From positions 2,976,001 through 3,040,000 of the forward strand of contig NZ_CP060034.1 of assembly GCF_023208195.1 (NCBI RefSeq): a stretch of DNA of 64,000 nt, in the 5' to 3' direction. This document shows positions 44,833 through 53,559 of the stretch, piece by piece. The position numbers and the translations under genes were made by a program. Source of the stretch: Nocardioides sp. InS609-2. GTDB taxonomy: Bacteria; Actinomycetota; Actinomycetes; Propionibacteriales; Nocardioidaceae. Within the stretch, counting starts at the first letter, position 1, and the number at the start of each line of letters is the position of its first letter. The notes under the pieces are model-generated. The model ran no database searches and was not told the origin of the DNA. It saw only the letters and a list, made by a program, of their open reading frames with translations.

Positions 44833-46182
44833 ATGCGCAGCCGTTGGGGCACGGTCCGGGCGCGTACGACGCTGCTCGCCACCGCTGCGACGGCGCTGGC
44901 GCTCGTCGCCGGGTCGGTAGCTCTCGTGCTCACCCTCCAGTCGCAGCTGACCGGTCGCGACGACACGCTCGCCCAGAGCCGGGTACGTGACCTGATGACG
45001 GCCGCACGCGCGGGCGACCTGCCCACGTCGCTGGACGCCCTCGGCGGCGAAGGCGTGGGCCAGGTCATTGCCGCGGACGGCACCGTGCTGACGGCTTCGC
45101 CGAATGTCGAAGGCCGGCCGCCCCTCGTGCCTGTCGCGACCGGGGGGTCGCTGAAGGTGCGCTCGATCGATGGACCAGACGATGACGAGATCGAGCACTA
45201 CCGGGTCTGGGTCGGTGCCGGACCCTCGCCCGACGGCGCGGTGACTGTGGTCGTCGGCACCAGTGCCGAGTCGGTGGCCGAGACGACGCGCACTCTGCGC
45301 GGCGCCCTGCTGGTCGGCGTACCGATCCTGGTCCTGCTGCTGGCCGCCGCGATCTGGGCCTTCGTCGGCCGGGCGCTGGGGCGGATCGACAAGATCACGA
45401 CCGCGGTCGCCGGAATAGGTGAGTCCGAGCTGGGCCGCCGGGTGCCGGTGCCAGCCGCCGACGACGAGGTCCGCCGGCTGGCCGAGACCATGAACACGAT
45501 GCTCGCCCGGCTCGAGGCCGCCAGCGCGCGGCAGCGCGACTTCGTGGCCGACGCCTCGCACGACCTCCAGAGTCCGCTGGCTGCCCTGCGGGCCCAGCTG
45601 GAGATCGCCCGGGCCCACCCCGAGCGGCCGGAGATGGCGGGCTTCGCGGCCGATCTCCTGGTCAGCACGTCCGAGATGGAGCAGCTGGTGGGTGACCTGC
45701 TCTACCTGGCAGTCGAGGACGGAGTACGTCGCCCGGCCGTCGTCCTCCTCGACCTCGATGACGTGGTGCTGGAGGAGGCCGTGCGGGTGCGTCCGGGCAG
45801 CCCGGTCCACATCGACACCGGGGGTGTCTCCGCCGCACCCGTTCGTGGAGATCCGGCGGCTCTGCGGCGCCTGGTGCGCAACCTGCTCGACAACGCCGTT
45901 CGACATGCCGTCGCCCGCGTGACGCTCACCTTGGCCGGTGGTGTCGACGAAGTGGTGCTCGACGTGGTCGACGACGGGCCAGGGGTAGCCACGGTCGACC
46001 GTGACCGGGTCTTCGACAGGTTCTACCGCGCGGACCCGGCGAGGGCGGGACACGCCGGCAGCGGCCTTGGCCTGGCCATCGCCGCCGAGATCGCGCAGCG
46101 CCACGGCGGCCGGCTCACGCTGGAGGACGACGCGCCCGGCGCGCACCTCCGATTGACGCTGCCGGGCCCCGTCACGACATGA
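44833..46182 (+). CDS. membrane sensor histidine kinase
   Basis: 449 aa. Two membrane helices (about 13-35 and 160-180) flank an extracellular sensor of about 125 residues; then HAMP (about 180-232), DHp with H243 (FVADASHDLQSPLAALR) and HATPase (LRNLLDNAVRHA; DVVDDGPGV; GSGLGLAIAAEIAQRHGG). The usual HELRTPL reads HDLQSPL, still functional in related kinases. GTG 44824 is an alternative start. Its 3' end overlaps that of the convergent MMPL gene by 11 nt. Confidence 0.9.
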   Translation: MRSRWGTVRARTTLLATAATALALVAGSVALVLTLQSQLTGRDDTLAQSRVRDLMTAARAGDLPTSLDALGGEGVGQVIAADGTVLTASPNVEGRPPLVPVATGGSLKVRSIDGPDDDEIEHYRVWVGAGPSPDGAVTVVVGTSAESVAETTRTLRGALLVGVPILVLLLAAAIWAFVGRALGRIDKITTAVAGIGESELGRRVPVPAADDEVRRLAETMNTMLARLEAASARQRDFVADASHDLQSPLAALRAQLEIARAHPERPEMAGFAADLLVSTSEMEQLVGDLLYLAVEDGVRRPAVVLLDLDDVVLEEAVRVRPGSPVHIDTGGVSAAPVRGDPAALRRLVRNLLDNAVRHAVARVTLTLAGGVDEVVLDVVDDGPGVATVDRDRVFDRFYRADPARAGHAGSGLGLAIAAEIAQRHGGRLTLEDDAPGAHLRLTLPGPVTT

Positions 46183-48346
46183 CGTCGTGCTGCTGACGGA
46201 CCACCTCGACCGCGGCTGCCTCCTCCTCCCGGAAGCCGTGCCGGTCCCACCAGCGACGCATCGGCCCGGGTGCCCACCAGTTCCAGTCGCCGAGCAGCTT
46301 CATGGTGGCCGGCACCAGCAGGGCGCGGACCACGGTGGCGTCGAGGAGCAGGGCCACCAGCATGCCGACGCCGATCATCTTCATGAAGACGATGCCGGAG
46401 GTCCCGAACGCACCGATGACGACCGCCAGCAGGACCGCCGCGCTGGTGATGATCCGGCCGGTCTTCTGTACGCCGATGGCCACGGACAGGGTGTTGTCGT
46501 GGGTCCGGTCCCACTGCTCGCGCACGCGGGACAGCAGGAACACCTCGTAGTCCATGGAGAGCCCGAAGAGGATGGCCAGCATCAGGATCGGCTGGGTCGC
46601 GTCGAGGTAGCCGCTGGAGGTGAAGCCGAGGAGGTTCTCGAGGTGACCGTCGGCGAAGATCCAGGTGACGATGCCGAACGACGCCGTGATCGAGAGGCCG
46701 TTCATCAAGACGGCCTTGAAGGGCAGCACCACCGAACCGAACGCCAGGAACAGCAGCACCAGCATCACGCCGACCACGATCAGCCCCATCCAGGGCAGGT
46801 GGCTGCCGACCGAGTCGAGCAGGTCCACCGTGTCGGCGGTGAGACCGCCGACGAGCATCGACGTACCTTCCGCGTCGATCGCGCGCAGCTCCTTCACGAT
46901 CTGCTGCGACGCCTCCGTCTGGCTGTTGCCCTCCCACGTGGCTCGCAGCAGGGTGGTGTCGCCGGCGCTCTCGACAGGGCGTACGTCGACCACGCCGGGC
47001 ACCGCCTCCGCGGCGGCCACCACGTCCGCGACAGCGGCGTCGTCGGCGCCGGTGAGGAGCAGGTTCGCGCTCGATCGCTCGGCACCGAAGTCGTCGTTCA
47101 GCTTCTGTGCTGCCACATGCGCGGGAGCGTCGTCGGGCAGGACGCGGTAGTCGACGCTGCCCCACTTCACGCCCAGGAACGGCGAGGCGATGGCGAGGAG
47201 CGCGATCACGATCACCGAGAGGTAGACCACCGGGTGACGCATCACGCTGTGCGCCAGGGCCGCCCAGGCGCCGTGATCACTCTCGACCACGACGGCACGA
47301 TGCCGACGCCATGGCAGCCGGCCGGCGTCGATGCGGCGGCCGAGCAGGCGCAGTACGGCGGGCAGCACCGTCAGCGCTGCCAGCATCGCGACCACGACGG
47401 CGGCGATGCCGCCGTACCCGAGGGAGCGCAGGAAGTTCTGGGGGAAGACCAGCAGGCTGGACATGGCGGCAGCGACGGTCAGCCCGGAGAACAGCACGGT
47501 GCGACCGGCAGTCTGCATGGTCGTCCTGATGGCCTTGCTCGACGCGAGCGGGTCGTCGAGGGGGAGCTTGGCCAGCTCCTCGCGGAAGCGGCTGATCACG
47601 AACAGTGCGTAGTCGATCGCCAGACCCATCCCGAGCAGGGTGATCACGTTGATCGAGAAGACCGAGACCTCGGTGGCGCCAGTGATCACCCGCACCACAG
47701 CGAGCGCTCCGACCACGGCGATGGCACCGACCAGGACCGGCATCAGGGCAGCGACGACACTGCCGAAGATCAGGAGGGACAAGATCAGCACGATGGGCAG
47801 CGACAGCGTCTCGGCCCGGGCCAGGTCTTCGGAGACGATCGTGTTGACGTCTCCGAACACCGCCCACGAGCCGGTGATGTCGGTCTCCACGCCGCCGCCG
47901 GCGATGAGGTCGGGGCGCAGCTCGGCGTAGTTGTCGGACATCTCGTCCTGGTTGTCGCCCGCCATCGAGATCAGGACCTGTACGGCGTGCCCGTCGCGAC
48001 TGAGCATCGACGGGTCGCCGGCGGTCCAGTAGTCCGTCACCGAGACGGTCAGGTCGGCCGGCAGGCCGGCCAGCACGCTCTCCACCTCCCCACGGAAGGC
48101 CGGGTCGTCCGCGGTGAGGTCGTCGCTGGAGTAGATGGCGACGACGTCGACGGTGCGGTTGCCGAACGTCTCACGCTCCAGCGCCAGCTCCCGAGCGGCT
48201 TCGCTGCCGGGGTCGTCGAAGCCGCCGTCGGACAGCGAGTCGAAGACGCCGGCGCCGAACGCACCCGCGGCGAGGACGACGGCGACGCCGGCAAGCAGGA
48301 CGAGTACGGCGCGTTCGGCGACGAAGGCGGCCCAGCGGTGCAGCAT
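46172..48346 (-). CDS. MMPL-family (RND superfamily) transporter
   Basis: 724 aa with about twelve helices in two halves and two extracytoplasmic loops (about 40-165 and 395-490). The signatures LLGMGLAIDYALFVISRFREEL and ILFGLSMDYEVFLLSRVREQW hold the Asp-Tyr pairs of proton relay in MMPL proteins. Such pumps export lipids, antibiotics or other hydrophobic compounds. The ATG at 48346 has AGGAG about 5 nt upstream. It is divergent from a TetR regulator over a clear palindrome and is probably repressed by it. Confidence 0.88.
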   Translation of the reverse strand: MLHRWAAFVAERAVLVLLAGVAVVLAAGAFGAGVFDSLSDGGFDDPGSEAARELALERETFGNRTVDVVAIYSSDDLTADDPAFRGEVESVLAGLPADLTVSVTDYWTAGDPSMLSRDGHAVQVLISMAGDNQDEMSDNYAELRPDLIAGGGVETDITGSWAVFGDVNTIVSEDLARAETLSLPIVLILSLLIFGSVVAALMPVLVGAIAVVGALAVVRVITGATEVSVFSINVITLLGMGLAIDYALFVISRFREELAKLPLDDPLASSKAIRTTMQTAGRTVLFSGLTVAAAMSSLLVFPQNFLRSLGYGGIAAVVVAMLAALTVLPAVLRLLGRRIDAGRLPWRRHRAVVVESDHGAWAALAHSVMRHPVVYLSVIVIALLAIASPFLGVKWGSVDYRVLPDDAPAHVAAQKLNDDFGAERSSANLLLTGADDAAVADVVAAAEAVPGVVDVRPVESAGDTTLLRATWEGNSQTEASQQIVKELRAIDAEGTSMLVGGLTADTVDLLDSVGSHLPWMGLIVVGVMLVLLFLAFGSVVLPFKAVLMNGLSITASFGIVTWIFADGHLENLLGFTSSGYLDATQPILMLAILFGLSMDYEVFLLSRVREQWDRTHDNTLSVAIGVQKTGRIITSAAVLLAVVIGAFGTSGIVFMKMIGVGMLVALLLDATVVRALLVPATMKLLGDWNWWAPGPMRRWWDRHGFREEEAAAVEVVRQQHDVMS

Positions 48347-48384
48347 CGGAGCTCCTAGGAAGTGATTGGGTTTCACGATTGTTA

Positions 48385-48407
48385 ACAGTGTTTAGAGTAA
48401 ACGCTGT
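48385..48407. promoter_or_regulatory. TetR-type operator between MMPL and tetR genes
   Basis: ACAGTGTTTA-GAG-TAAACGCTGT is an inverted repeat with one mismatch in 10-bp arms. It lies 39 bp from each start codon, so one repressor could control both genes. Confidence 0.65.
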
Positions 48408-48446
48408 AAAGTAGCCTGTCGTCAACCCCGAAAGCGAAGGACTCCT

Positions 48447-49214
48447 GTGACTGCCGCACCCAGCACCCGACGCGACCGCCAGCGCCAGGCGACCCTCGAC
48501 GAGATCGTGCTCGTGGCCCGCGACCTGCTGGCCGAGTCGCAGGACGTCTCCCTCCGGTCGGTCGCGCAGCGGATGGGACTCACCGCGCCGGCGCTGTACC
48601 GCTACGTCTCGTCGTACGACGAGCTGTTGCGGCTGGTGGCGATCGGGCTCGACACGCTGATGACCGAGGAGGTGCTGGTGCCGGCGCGCGACAGCCAGCC
48701 CGACGACGACCCGGCCGCGCAGATCACCTGCGCCACGATCGCGTTCCGTGAGTGGGCGCTGAGCCGCAAACAGGAGTTCGGTCTCGTCTTCGCCAACCTC
48801 GACGTGGTCTCCATCTGCTCGGACCCCGCCCTCAACTCGACCCTGCAGACCGCGGCCCCGTCCGGCATCCTGTTCACCGAGCTGCTCGGCCGCATCTGGG
48901 AGAAGTACCAGTTCCCGCTGCCCGACCTGGACTCCCTCGAGCCCGCGCTGGTCGAGGTGCTGCGCAACCCGGCGATGCCGGCCAAGATCGACGACATCCC
49001 CGACGAGCTGCGCGGCCTGGTCTGGGTGTTCACGCGCTCGTGGGCGGCGCTCTACGGCACGGTCACGCTCGAGGTCTTCGGCCACCTCGACCCCAGGATC
49101 ATCGAGTCCGGGGTGCTTTTCCGGCAGATGTTCGAGGACCAGGCGGCGCTGCTGGGGCTCGGCGACGACCTGCCGCGGCTGCGTGACCTCATCGCGGAGC
49201 GGATGAGTGCGTGA
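48447..49214 (+). CDS. TetR/AcrR-family regulator
   Basis: 255 aa. Helix-turn-helix at about 15-60 (ILVARDLLAESQ-like start; SLRSVAQRMGLTAPALYRYVSSYDEL) and a ligand-binding C-terminal domain. AAGGA lies about 8 nt before the GTG. It probably represses the divergent MMPL transporter and itself. Its stop overlaps the dehydratase start by 4 nt. Confidence 0.88.
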   Translation: MTAAPSTRRDRQRQATLDEIVLVARDLLAESQDVSLRSVAQRMGLTAPALYRYVSSYDELLRLVAIGLDTLMTEEVLVPARDSQPDDDPAAQITCATIAFREWALSRKQEFGLVFANLDVVSICSDPALNSTLQTAAPSGILFTELLGRIWEKYQFPLPDLDSLEPALVEVLRNPAMPAKIDDIPDELRGLVWVFTRSWAALYGTVTLEVFGHLDPRIIESGVLFRQMFEDQAALLGLGDDLPRLRDLIAERMSA

Positions 49215-50122
49215 GCGCATCCACCATCGGGCCAGCCGACATCGAGGCAGCGGCGGCCCGCATCGCTGGGCACGTCCGCCGCACTCCGGTGATCGAGGCG
49301 TCTGCGGGCGTCGTACTCAAGCTGGAGCTGTTGCAGCACGCCGGCTCGTTCAAGCCGCGCGGGGCGTTCAACACCGTGCTCTCACAACCCTCTCGACCGG
49401 AGCGGCTGGTGGCGGCGTCGGGCGGCAACCACGGCCTCGCGGTGGCGCACGTCGGCCACGCGCTGGGCATCCCGACCGACATCTTCGTGCCCGACATCGC
49501 CTCGCCCGTGAAGGTGGCGGCGATCCGGGGGCGGGGTGCCACCGTGCACCAGGGCGGCGCGAACTTCGCGGCGGCGTTCGAGGCATCGGCCGAGCTGGCC
49601 GCGGCGCCGGGCGTGCTCGCGATCCATGCGTACGACGGCCACCCGACCGTCGCCGGACAGGGCACCCTCGCGTGGGAGCTCGAGGATCAGGAGCCCGACC
49701 TCGACCTGGTCGTCGTCGCTGTCGGAGGCGGTGGGCTGCTGGGCGGCATCGCCGGGTGGTACGCCGCCCGGGTGCCGGTGGTGGCCGTCGAACCGTCCGC
49801 CTGCCCGGCGTTCCACGACGCCCTCGCCGCGGGCCAACCGGTGCCGGCAGCGGTCGGCGGGGTCGCTGCCGACTCGCTGGGCGCGTCGCAGGTGGGGGAG
49901 TGGGGCTTCGCGACCGCGGTGGCCGCCGGGGTGACCTCGGTGCTGGTGCCCGACGAGGCGATCGTGGCCGCCCGGCACGAGCTCTGGGCGTCGGTGCGGC
50001 TCGCGACGGAGCCCGCCGGCGCCGCGGCGTACGCAGCAGTCAGGTCGGGTGCGATCGACGTGAGCCGGCGGCGCGTGGGTGTCGTGGTGTGCGGCGGGAA
50101 CGCGTCGCCGGCCGACCTGTGA
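49211..50122 (+). CDS. PLP-dependent threonine/serine dehydratase family enzyme
   Basis: 303 aa, fold type II. The PLP lysine is K48 (GSFKPRGAFN), followed by the Asn loop SGGNHGLA and the glycine-rich phosphate loop VGGGGLLGG (about 171-179). It probably deaminates serine or threonine or a related amino acid; serine racemase is also possible. No regulatory ACT domain is present. The GTG start overlaps the tetR stop by 4 nt. Confidence 0.82.
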   Translation: MSASTIGPADIEAAAARIAGHVRRTPVIEASAGVVLKLELLQHAGSFKPRGAFNTVLSQPSRPERLVAASGGNHGLAVAHVGHALGIPTDIFVPDIASPVKVAAIRGRGATVHQGGANFAAAFEASAELAAAPGVLAIHAYDGHPTVAGQGTLAWELEDQEPDLDLVVVAVGGGGLLGGIAGWYAARVPVVAVEPSACPAFHDALAAGQPVPAAVGGVAADSLGASQVGEWGFATAVAAGVTSVLVPDEAIVAARHELWASVRLATEPAGAAAYAAVRSGAIDVSRRRVGVVVCGGNASPADL

Positions 50123-50144
50123 GCATGCCGTCTCGACATGCGAA

Positions 50145-50176
50145 CGGCACCCGGTCCACGGGGGGTCCGGGTGCCG
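50145..50176. terminator. strong hairpin with C6/G6 loop
   Basis: CGGCACCCGG pairs perfectly with CCGGGTGCCG around a 12-nt loop with GGGGGG on the plus strand (CCCCCC on the minus strand). It lies 22 bp behind the dehydratase stop, so it may terminate that gene. A C6 loop on the minus strand also recalls 6C small RNAs; see findings. Confidence 0.55.
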
Positions 50177-50377
50177 CCGCTGCACGTGAATCGATGGCTA
50201 CCAAGCGTGCAACGACTAACTGCTGTCCCGGGGATGTCCCGGTGACACGCGCCCTGTAGGAAGGGTAGATCGCCGCGTGGGTACCCGACTCACGTGCGGG
50301 TGTTTCTTTAGTTCTGCCTCAGTTGTACGCCGCTTCGGTAGCCCGAACAAGGGTTGACATTCGGGCCCGGTGCGGAG
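50177..50377. other. structured intergenic region without a gene
   Basis: About 200 bp with several short stems (CCGGG with CCCGG around GATGT at 50227-50243; GTGGGT with ACTCAC). On the minus strand TTGTTC and TACAAC are spaced by 17 nt, like a promoter reading toward 50145. No protein frame is convincing. Confidence 0.4.
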
Positions 50378-51196
50378 TTACGCGGAGTCCTTGCGGCGAC
50401 GCGCCGAGGCCCAGAGGTAGCCGCCCATCGCCACCGCTCCGCCCACGGCGAGCGCGGCCAGTGCGGGCTTGGCGGGCGGCAGGGGCACCCGGGACCGCAG
50501 CGCCACCGGCTTGGTGAACACGAGCACCGGCCAGCCCTTCGAGCCGGCGATCCTGCGCAGCTCCTTGTCGGGGTTGACGGCGTGCGGATGGCCGACGGCC
50601 TCGAGCATGTGCACGTCGGTGACCGAGTCGCTGTAGCCGTAGCAGCGGCTCAGGTCGTAGCCACGCATGCCGGCGAGCTCGGTGATCGCGCGGGCCTTCT
50701 CCTCGGCGTACGCGTAGTAGGCGATGCCGCCGGTGTACTTGCCGTCCTCGATCTCCATCCGGGTCGCGACGACGTGGTCGGCGCCGAGCATCTCGCCGAT
50801 CGGGCCGACGACCTCCGCGCCGCTGGTGGAGACGATGACGACGTCGCGGCCGGCCAGGTGGTGCTCCTCGATCAGGCTGACTGCCTCGTCGTACACCAGC
50901 GGGTCGACGATGTTGTGCAGGGTGTCGGCGACGATCTCGCGCACGGTGGCGACGTCCCAGCCGGCGCAGAGCTGCGACATGAACTGCCGCATCTTCTCCA
51001 TCTGCTCGTGGTCGGCGCCGCCCACGAGATAGACGAACTGCGCGTACGCCGAACGAAGGACCGCGCGTCGGGAGATCAGGCCGCCGGCCTGGAAGGGCTT
51101 GCTGAATGCGAGGGTGCTCGACTTCGCGATGATCGTCTTGTCGAGGTCGAAGAACGCAGCTTCCCTGTGTGTGGTCACAAGGGGTAGGCCCGGCAT
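50378..51196 (-). CDS. HAD-IB family phosphatase (SerB-like)
   Basis: 272 aa. The HAD motif I FFDLDKT has nucleophile D17 and D19; motif II is in VIVSTSGAEV, and motif III/IV in GYSDSVTDVHMLEAVGHP. A single membrane helix near the C-terminus (LAALAVGGAVAMGGYLWA) anchors it. In M. tuberculosis the orthologue Rv3661 stands next to ssd, as here. The substrate is unknown, perhaps a phosphomonoester. TACGAT lies 6 nt before the ATG, a leaderless pattern. Confidence 0.87.
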   Translation of the reverse strand: MPGLPLVTTHREAAFFDLDKTIIAKSSTLAFSKPFQAGGLISRRAVLRSAYAQFVYLVGGADHEQMEKMRQFMSQLCAGWDVATVREIVADTLHNIVDPLVYDEAVSLIEEHHLAGRDVVIVSTSGAEVVGPIGEMLGADHVVATRMEIEDGKYTGGIAYYAYAEEKARAITELAGMRGYDLSRCYGYSDSVTDVHMLEAVGHPHAVNPDKELRRIAGSKGWPVLVFTKPVALRSRVPLPPAKPALAALAVGGAVAMGGYLWASARRRKDSA

Positions 51197-51202
51197 GCCC
51201 TC

Positions 51203-51208
51203 ATCGTA
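51203..51208 (-). promoter_or_regulatory. -10 hexamer of the leaderless HAD gene promoter
   Basis: TACGAT on the minus strand, 6 nt before the ATG at 51196. Confidence 0.45.
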
Positions 51209-51349
51209 GGTTGCCGAGGGCGCTCGTTTGCGGGGTTTCGGAGGACCGCGCGAGCCGCAAACCGTCCACAGGAGGGGCGTTTCAGGCGTTATGCACAGGC
51301 CTCCTGCTGTCGCCCTCTTCGCGTCGGTGGGGCTGGGCAGGGTGTCGGC

Positions 51350-52423
51350 ATGGACCTTCCGCGCACCGTCTCGCCGCTGTTCGTCACCGCCGATCCCGCA
51401 CTGCTCGACGGCCTGCAACCGCTGGCCGCGGGGGCCGGGGTCGCCGCCGGGGTGGCACGCGACGTCGCGAGCGCGTTGCACGGTTGGTCGGCGGCCGCGC
51501 TCGTGCTGGTCGGCCCCGACCTGCTGGGCGAGCTGGCTGCAGTCGGGCCCGCGCGTCGAGACGGGGTGCACGTGGTGACTCTCGGTGACGCCTGGGCGTC
51601 GGACGGGCTGTTCAGGGACGCGGTGACGGTCGGCGCGACCAGCGTGGTCGAGCTGCCGCTCGCGGCAGGGTGGCTGGCCGACGAGCTGGCCGACGTGTCC
51701 GACCCACTCGCCGGCCGTGGCGTGGTGATCGGGGTTTTCGGCGGCTCCGGAGGTGCTGGCGCGACCACGCTGGCGTGCGCGCTGGGGCAGGCGGCCGGGC
51801 GTGCCGGGCCGGCGCTCGTCGTCGACGCCGACGCGTGTGGCCCTGGTGTCGACCGGGTGCTGGGCCTCGACGACCTCGAAGGCATCCGGTGGAGCGATCT
51901 ACAGGCGAGCGCCGGGCGGCTGAGCTCTTCCTCGTTGCGTGACGCGGTCCCACGAAGGGGTGGTGTGGGCGCGCTGACCTGGTCGGCCGGGGACGCGGGT
52001 TCGTTGCAGGCGCCGGCCGTGCGGGAGGCCATCGCCGCCGGCCAGCGCGGCCATCGGGTCGTCGTGGTGGACCTGCCGCGTCTGCCCACGGCCTGGACCG
52101 ACGAGGTGGTCAGCCGGTGCGACCTGGTGCTGGTGGTGGTCCGGCCGTCCCTGGCCGGGGTGGCCAGCGCCGCCCGGCTGGTCTCCGCACAGCCGGGCGG
52201 GGTGCGCGCCGGCCTGGTGCTGCGCCGGGTGGCTCGTGCCATCCCGGCGACCGAAGTGAGTGCCGCGATGGGGCTGCCGGTGCTGGCCGAGATGGCCGAC
52301 CAGCGTGGTGTCGACGAGTCGGTCGAGCTCGGCCTCGGCCCGCTGCGGTCGTCGCGCGGGCCGTTGTTCCGCGCCGCGGCCGAGCTGCTGGCCGAGGCAC
52401 TCGATCCGGGGCTGGCGGCATGA
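51350..52423 (+). CDS. ssd: septum-site-determining-like protein Ssd (CpaE/TadZ type)
   Basis: 357 aa: a receiver-like N-terminal domain (about 1-115) without the phosphoacceptor, followed by a MinD/ParA ATPase domain with the deviant Walker A GGSGGAGATTLA (about 131-142) and VVDLPRLP. CpaE/TadZ proteins localise pilus machinery; mycobacterial Ssd affects septation. It is the first gene of the tad operon and its stop overlaps tadA by 4 nt (ATGA). Confidence 0.85.
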   Translation: MDLPRTVSPLFVTADPALLDGLQPLAAGAGVAAGVARDVASALHGWSAAALVLVGPDLLGELAAVGPARRDGVHVVTLGDAWASDGLFRDAVTVGATSVVELPLAAGWLADELADVSDPLAGRGVVIGVFGGSGGAGATTLACALGQAAGRAGPALVVDADACGPGVDRVLGLDDLEGIRWSDLQASAGRLSSSSLRDAVPRRGGVGALTWSAGDAGSLQAPAVREAIAAGQRGHRVVVVDLPRLPTAWTDEVVSRCDLVLVVVRPSLAGVASAARLVSAQPGGVRAGLVLRRVARAIPATEVSAAMGLPVLAEMADQRGVDESVELGLGPLRSSRGPLFRAAAELLAEALDPGLAA

Positions 52424-53559
52424 ACGACGTCGAGCTGGTGCGCGACCACCTGGCCCGGGAGCCCGGCGAGCTGACACCCCACCGCGTCGCCGCGGCCCTG
52501 CGTGCGGCCGGGCGGCCGGTGGGCGACATCACCGTGCGGTCCGTGCACGAGACGCTGCGGCGCGAGCTGCTCGGTGCCGGGCCACTCGAGCCGTTGCTCC
52601 GCGACGACGACGTCACCGACGTACTCGTCAACGGAGCTGATGCGGTCTACGTCGACCGTGGCGAGGGCCTCGAGCTCTCCACCGTGCGCTTTCCGGCAGA
52701 GTCCGACGTACGACGCCTGGCCCAACGGCTCGCGGCCTCGGGTGGTCGTCGCCTCGACGACGCGAGTCCGTGCTGCGACGTGCGGCTGGCCGACGGCACG
52801 CGGTTCCACGCCGTGCTCTCTCCGCTGGCCCGACCGGGCACCCTGATCTCCCTACGGGTGCCGCGGGTGCGGCCGTTCACGCTCGACGAGCTGGTCGCCT
52901 CCGGGTCGGTCACCGACATCGGGGCCCGCCTGCTGCGCGACGTCATCGCAAGGCGACTTGCGTTCCTGGTCAGCGGCGGGACGGGCTCGGGCAAGACCAC
53001 GATGCTGGCCACGCTGCTCGCGTTGGTGCCCGCGGCCGAGCGGCTGGTCCTCGTCGAGGACGCCAGCGAGCTGCGACCCGACCATCCGCACGTCGTGGCC
53101 CTCGAGTCCCGGCCGCCCAACGTCGAGGGCGCCGGTGGCATCGACCTGCGGTTGCTCGTGCGTCAGGCCCTGCGGATGCGGCCCGACCGGCTGGTGGTGG
53201 GTGAGGTGCGCGGTGGTGAGGTCGTGGAGCTCTTGGCCGCCCTCAACACCGGCCACGAAGGCGGTTGCGGCACCCTTCACGCCAATGCCGCGACGCTGGT
53301 GCCCGCCCGGGTCGAGGCCCTGGCGCTCGCTGCGGGTCTCGGCCGGGCGGCTGCGCACAGCCAGTTCGCCTCGGCCGTCGACATCGTGCTGCACGTGGCC
53401 CGCGGGCCGGACGGCCGGCGTCGGCTCGCCCAGCTGGCGATGCCGCGGGTGCGTGACGACGGCTTCGTGACGATGGTCCCGGTGGCCGACTTCCCGGCGA
53501 CCGGAGGCCCGCGCTGGGGCGCCGGGGCCGACCTGCTCGCCGACCGGCTGGCCGCATGA
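52420..53559 (+). CDS. tadA: TadA/CpaF-type secretion ATPase
   Basis: 379 aa. Walker A GGTGSGKTT at 186-194, Asp box LVEDASELRP, Walker B RLVVGEVRGGE (about 257-267) and His box NTGHEGGCGTLHANA. It powers assembly of tight-adherence (Flp) pili by moving TadB/TadC in the membrane. The start overlaps the ssd stop; the stop overlaps tadB. Length and motif order are normal. Confidence 0.92.
   Translation: MNDVELVRDHLAREPGELTPHRVAAALRAAGRPVGDITVRSVHETLRRELLGAGPLEPLLRDDDVTDVLVNGADAVYVDRGEGLELSTVRFPAESDVRRLAQRLAASGGRRLDDASPCCDVRLADGTRFHAVLSPLARPGTLISLRVPRVRPFTLDELVASGSVTDIGARLLRDVIARRLAFLVSGGTGSGKTTMLATLLALVPAAERLVLVEDASELRPDHPHVVALESRPPNVEGAGGIDLRLLVRQALRMRPDRLVVGEVRGGEVVELLAALNTGHEGGCGTLHANAATLVPARVEALALAAGLGRAAAHSQFASAVDIVLHVARGPDGRRRLAQLAMPRVRDDGFVTMVPVADFPATGGPRWGAGADLLADRLAA

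Noticed and set aside
46187..48358. 723-codon open frame opposite the MMPL gene
   Set aside because: Antisense shadow; composition (His, Gln, Asp, Arg) is unlike a real protein.
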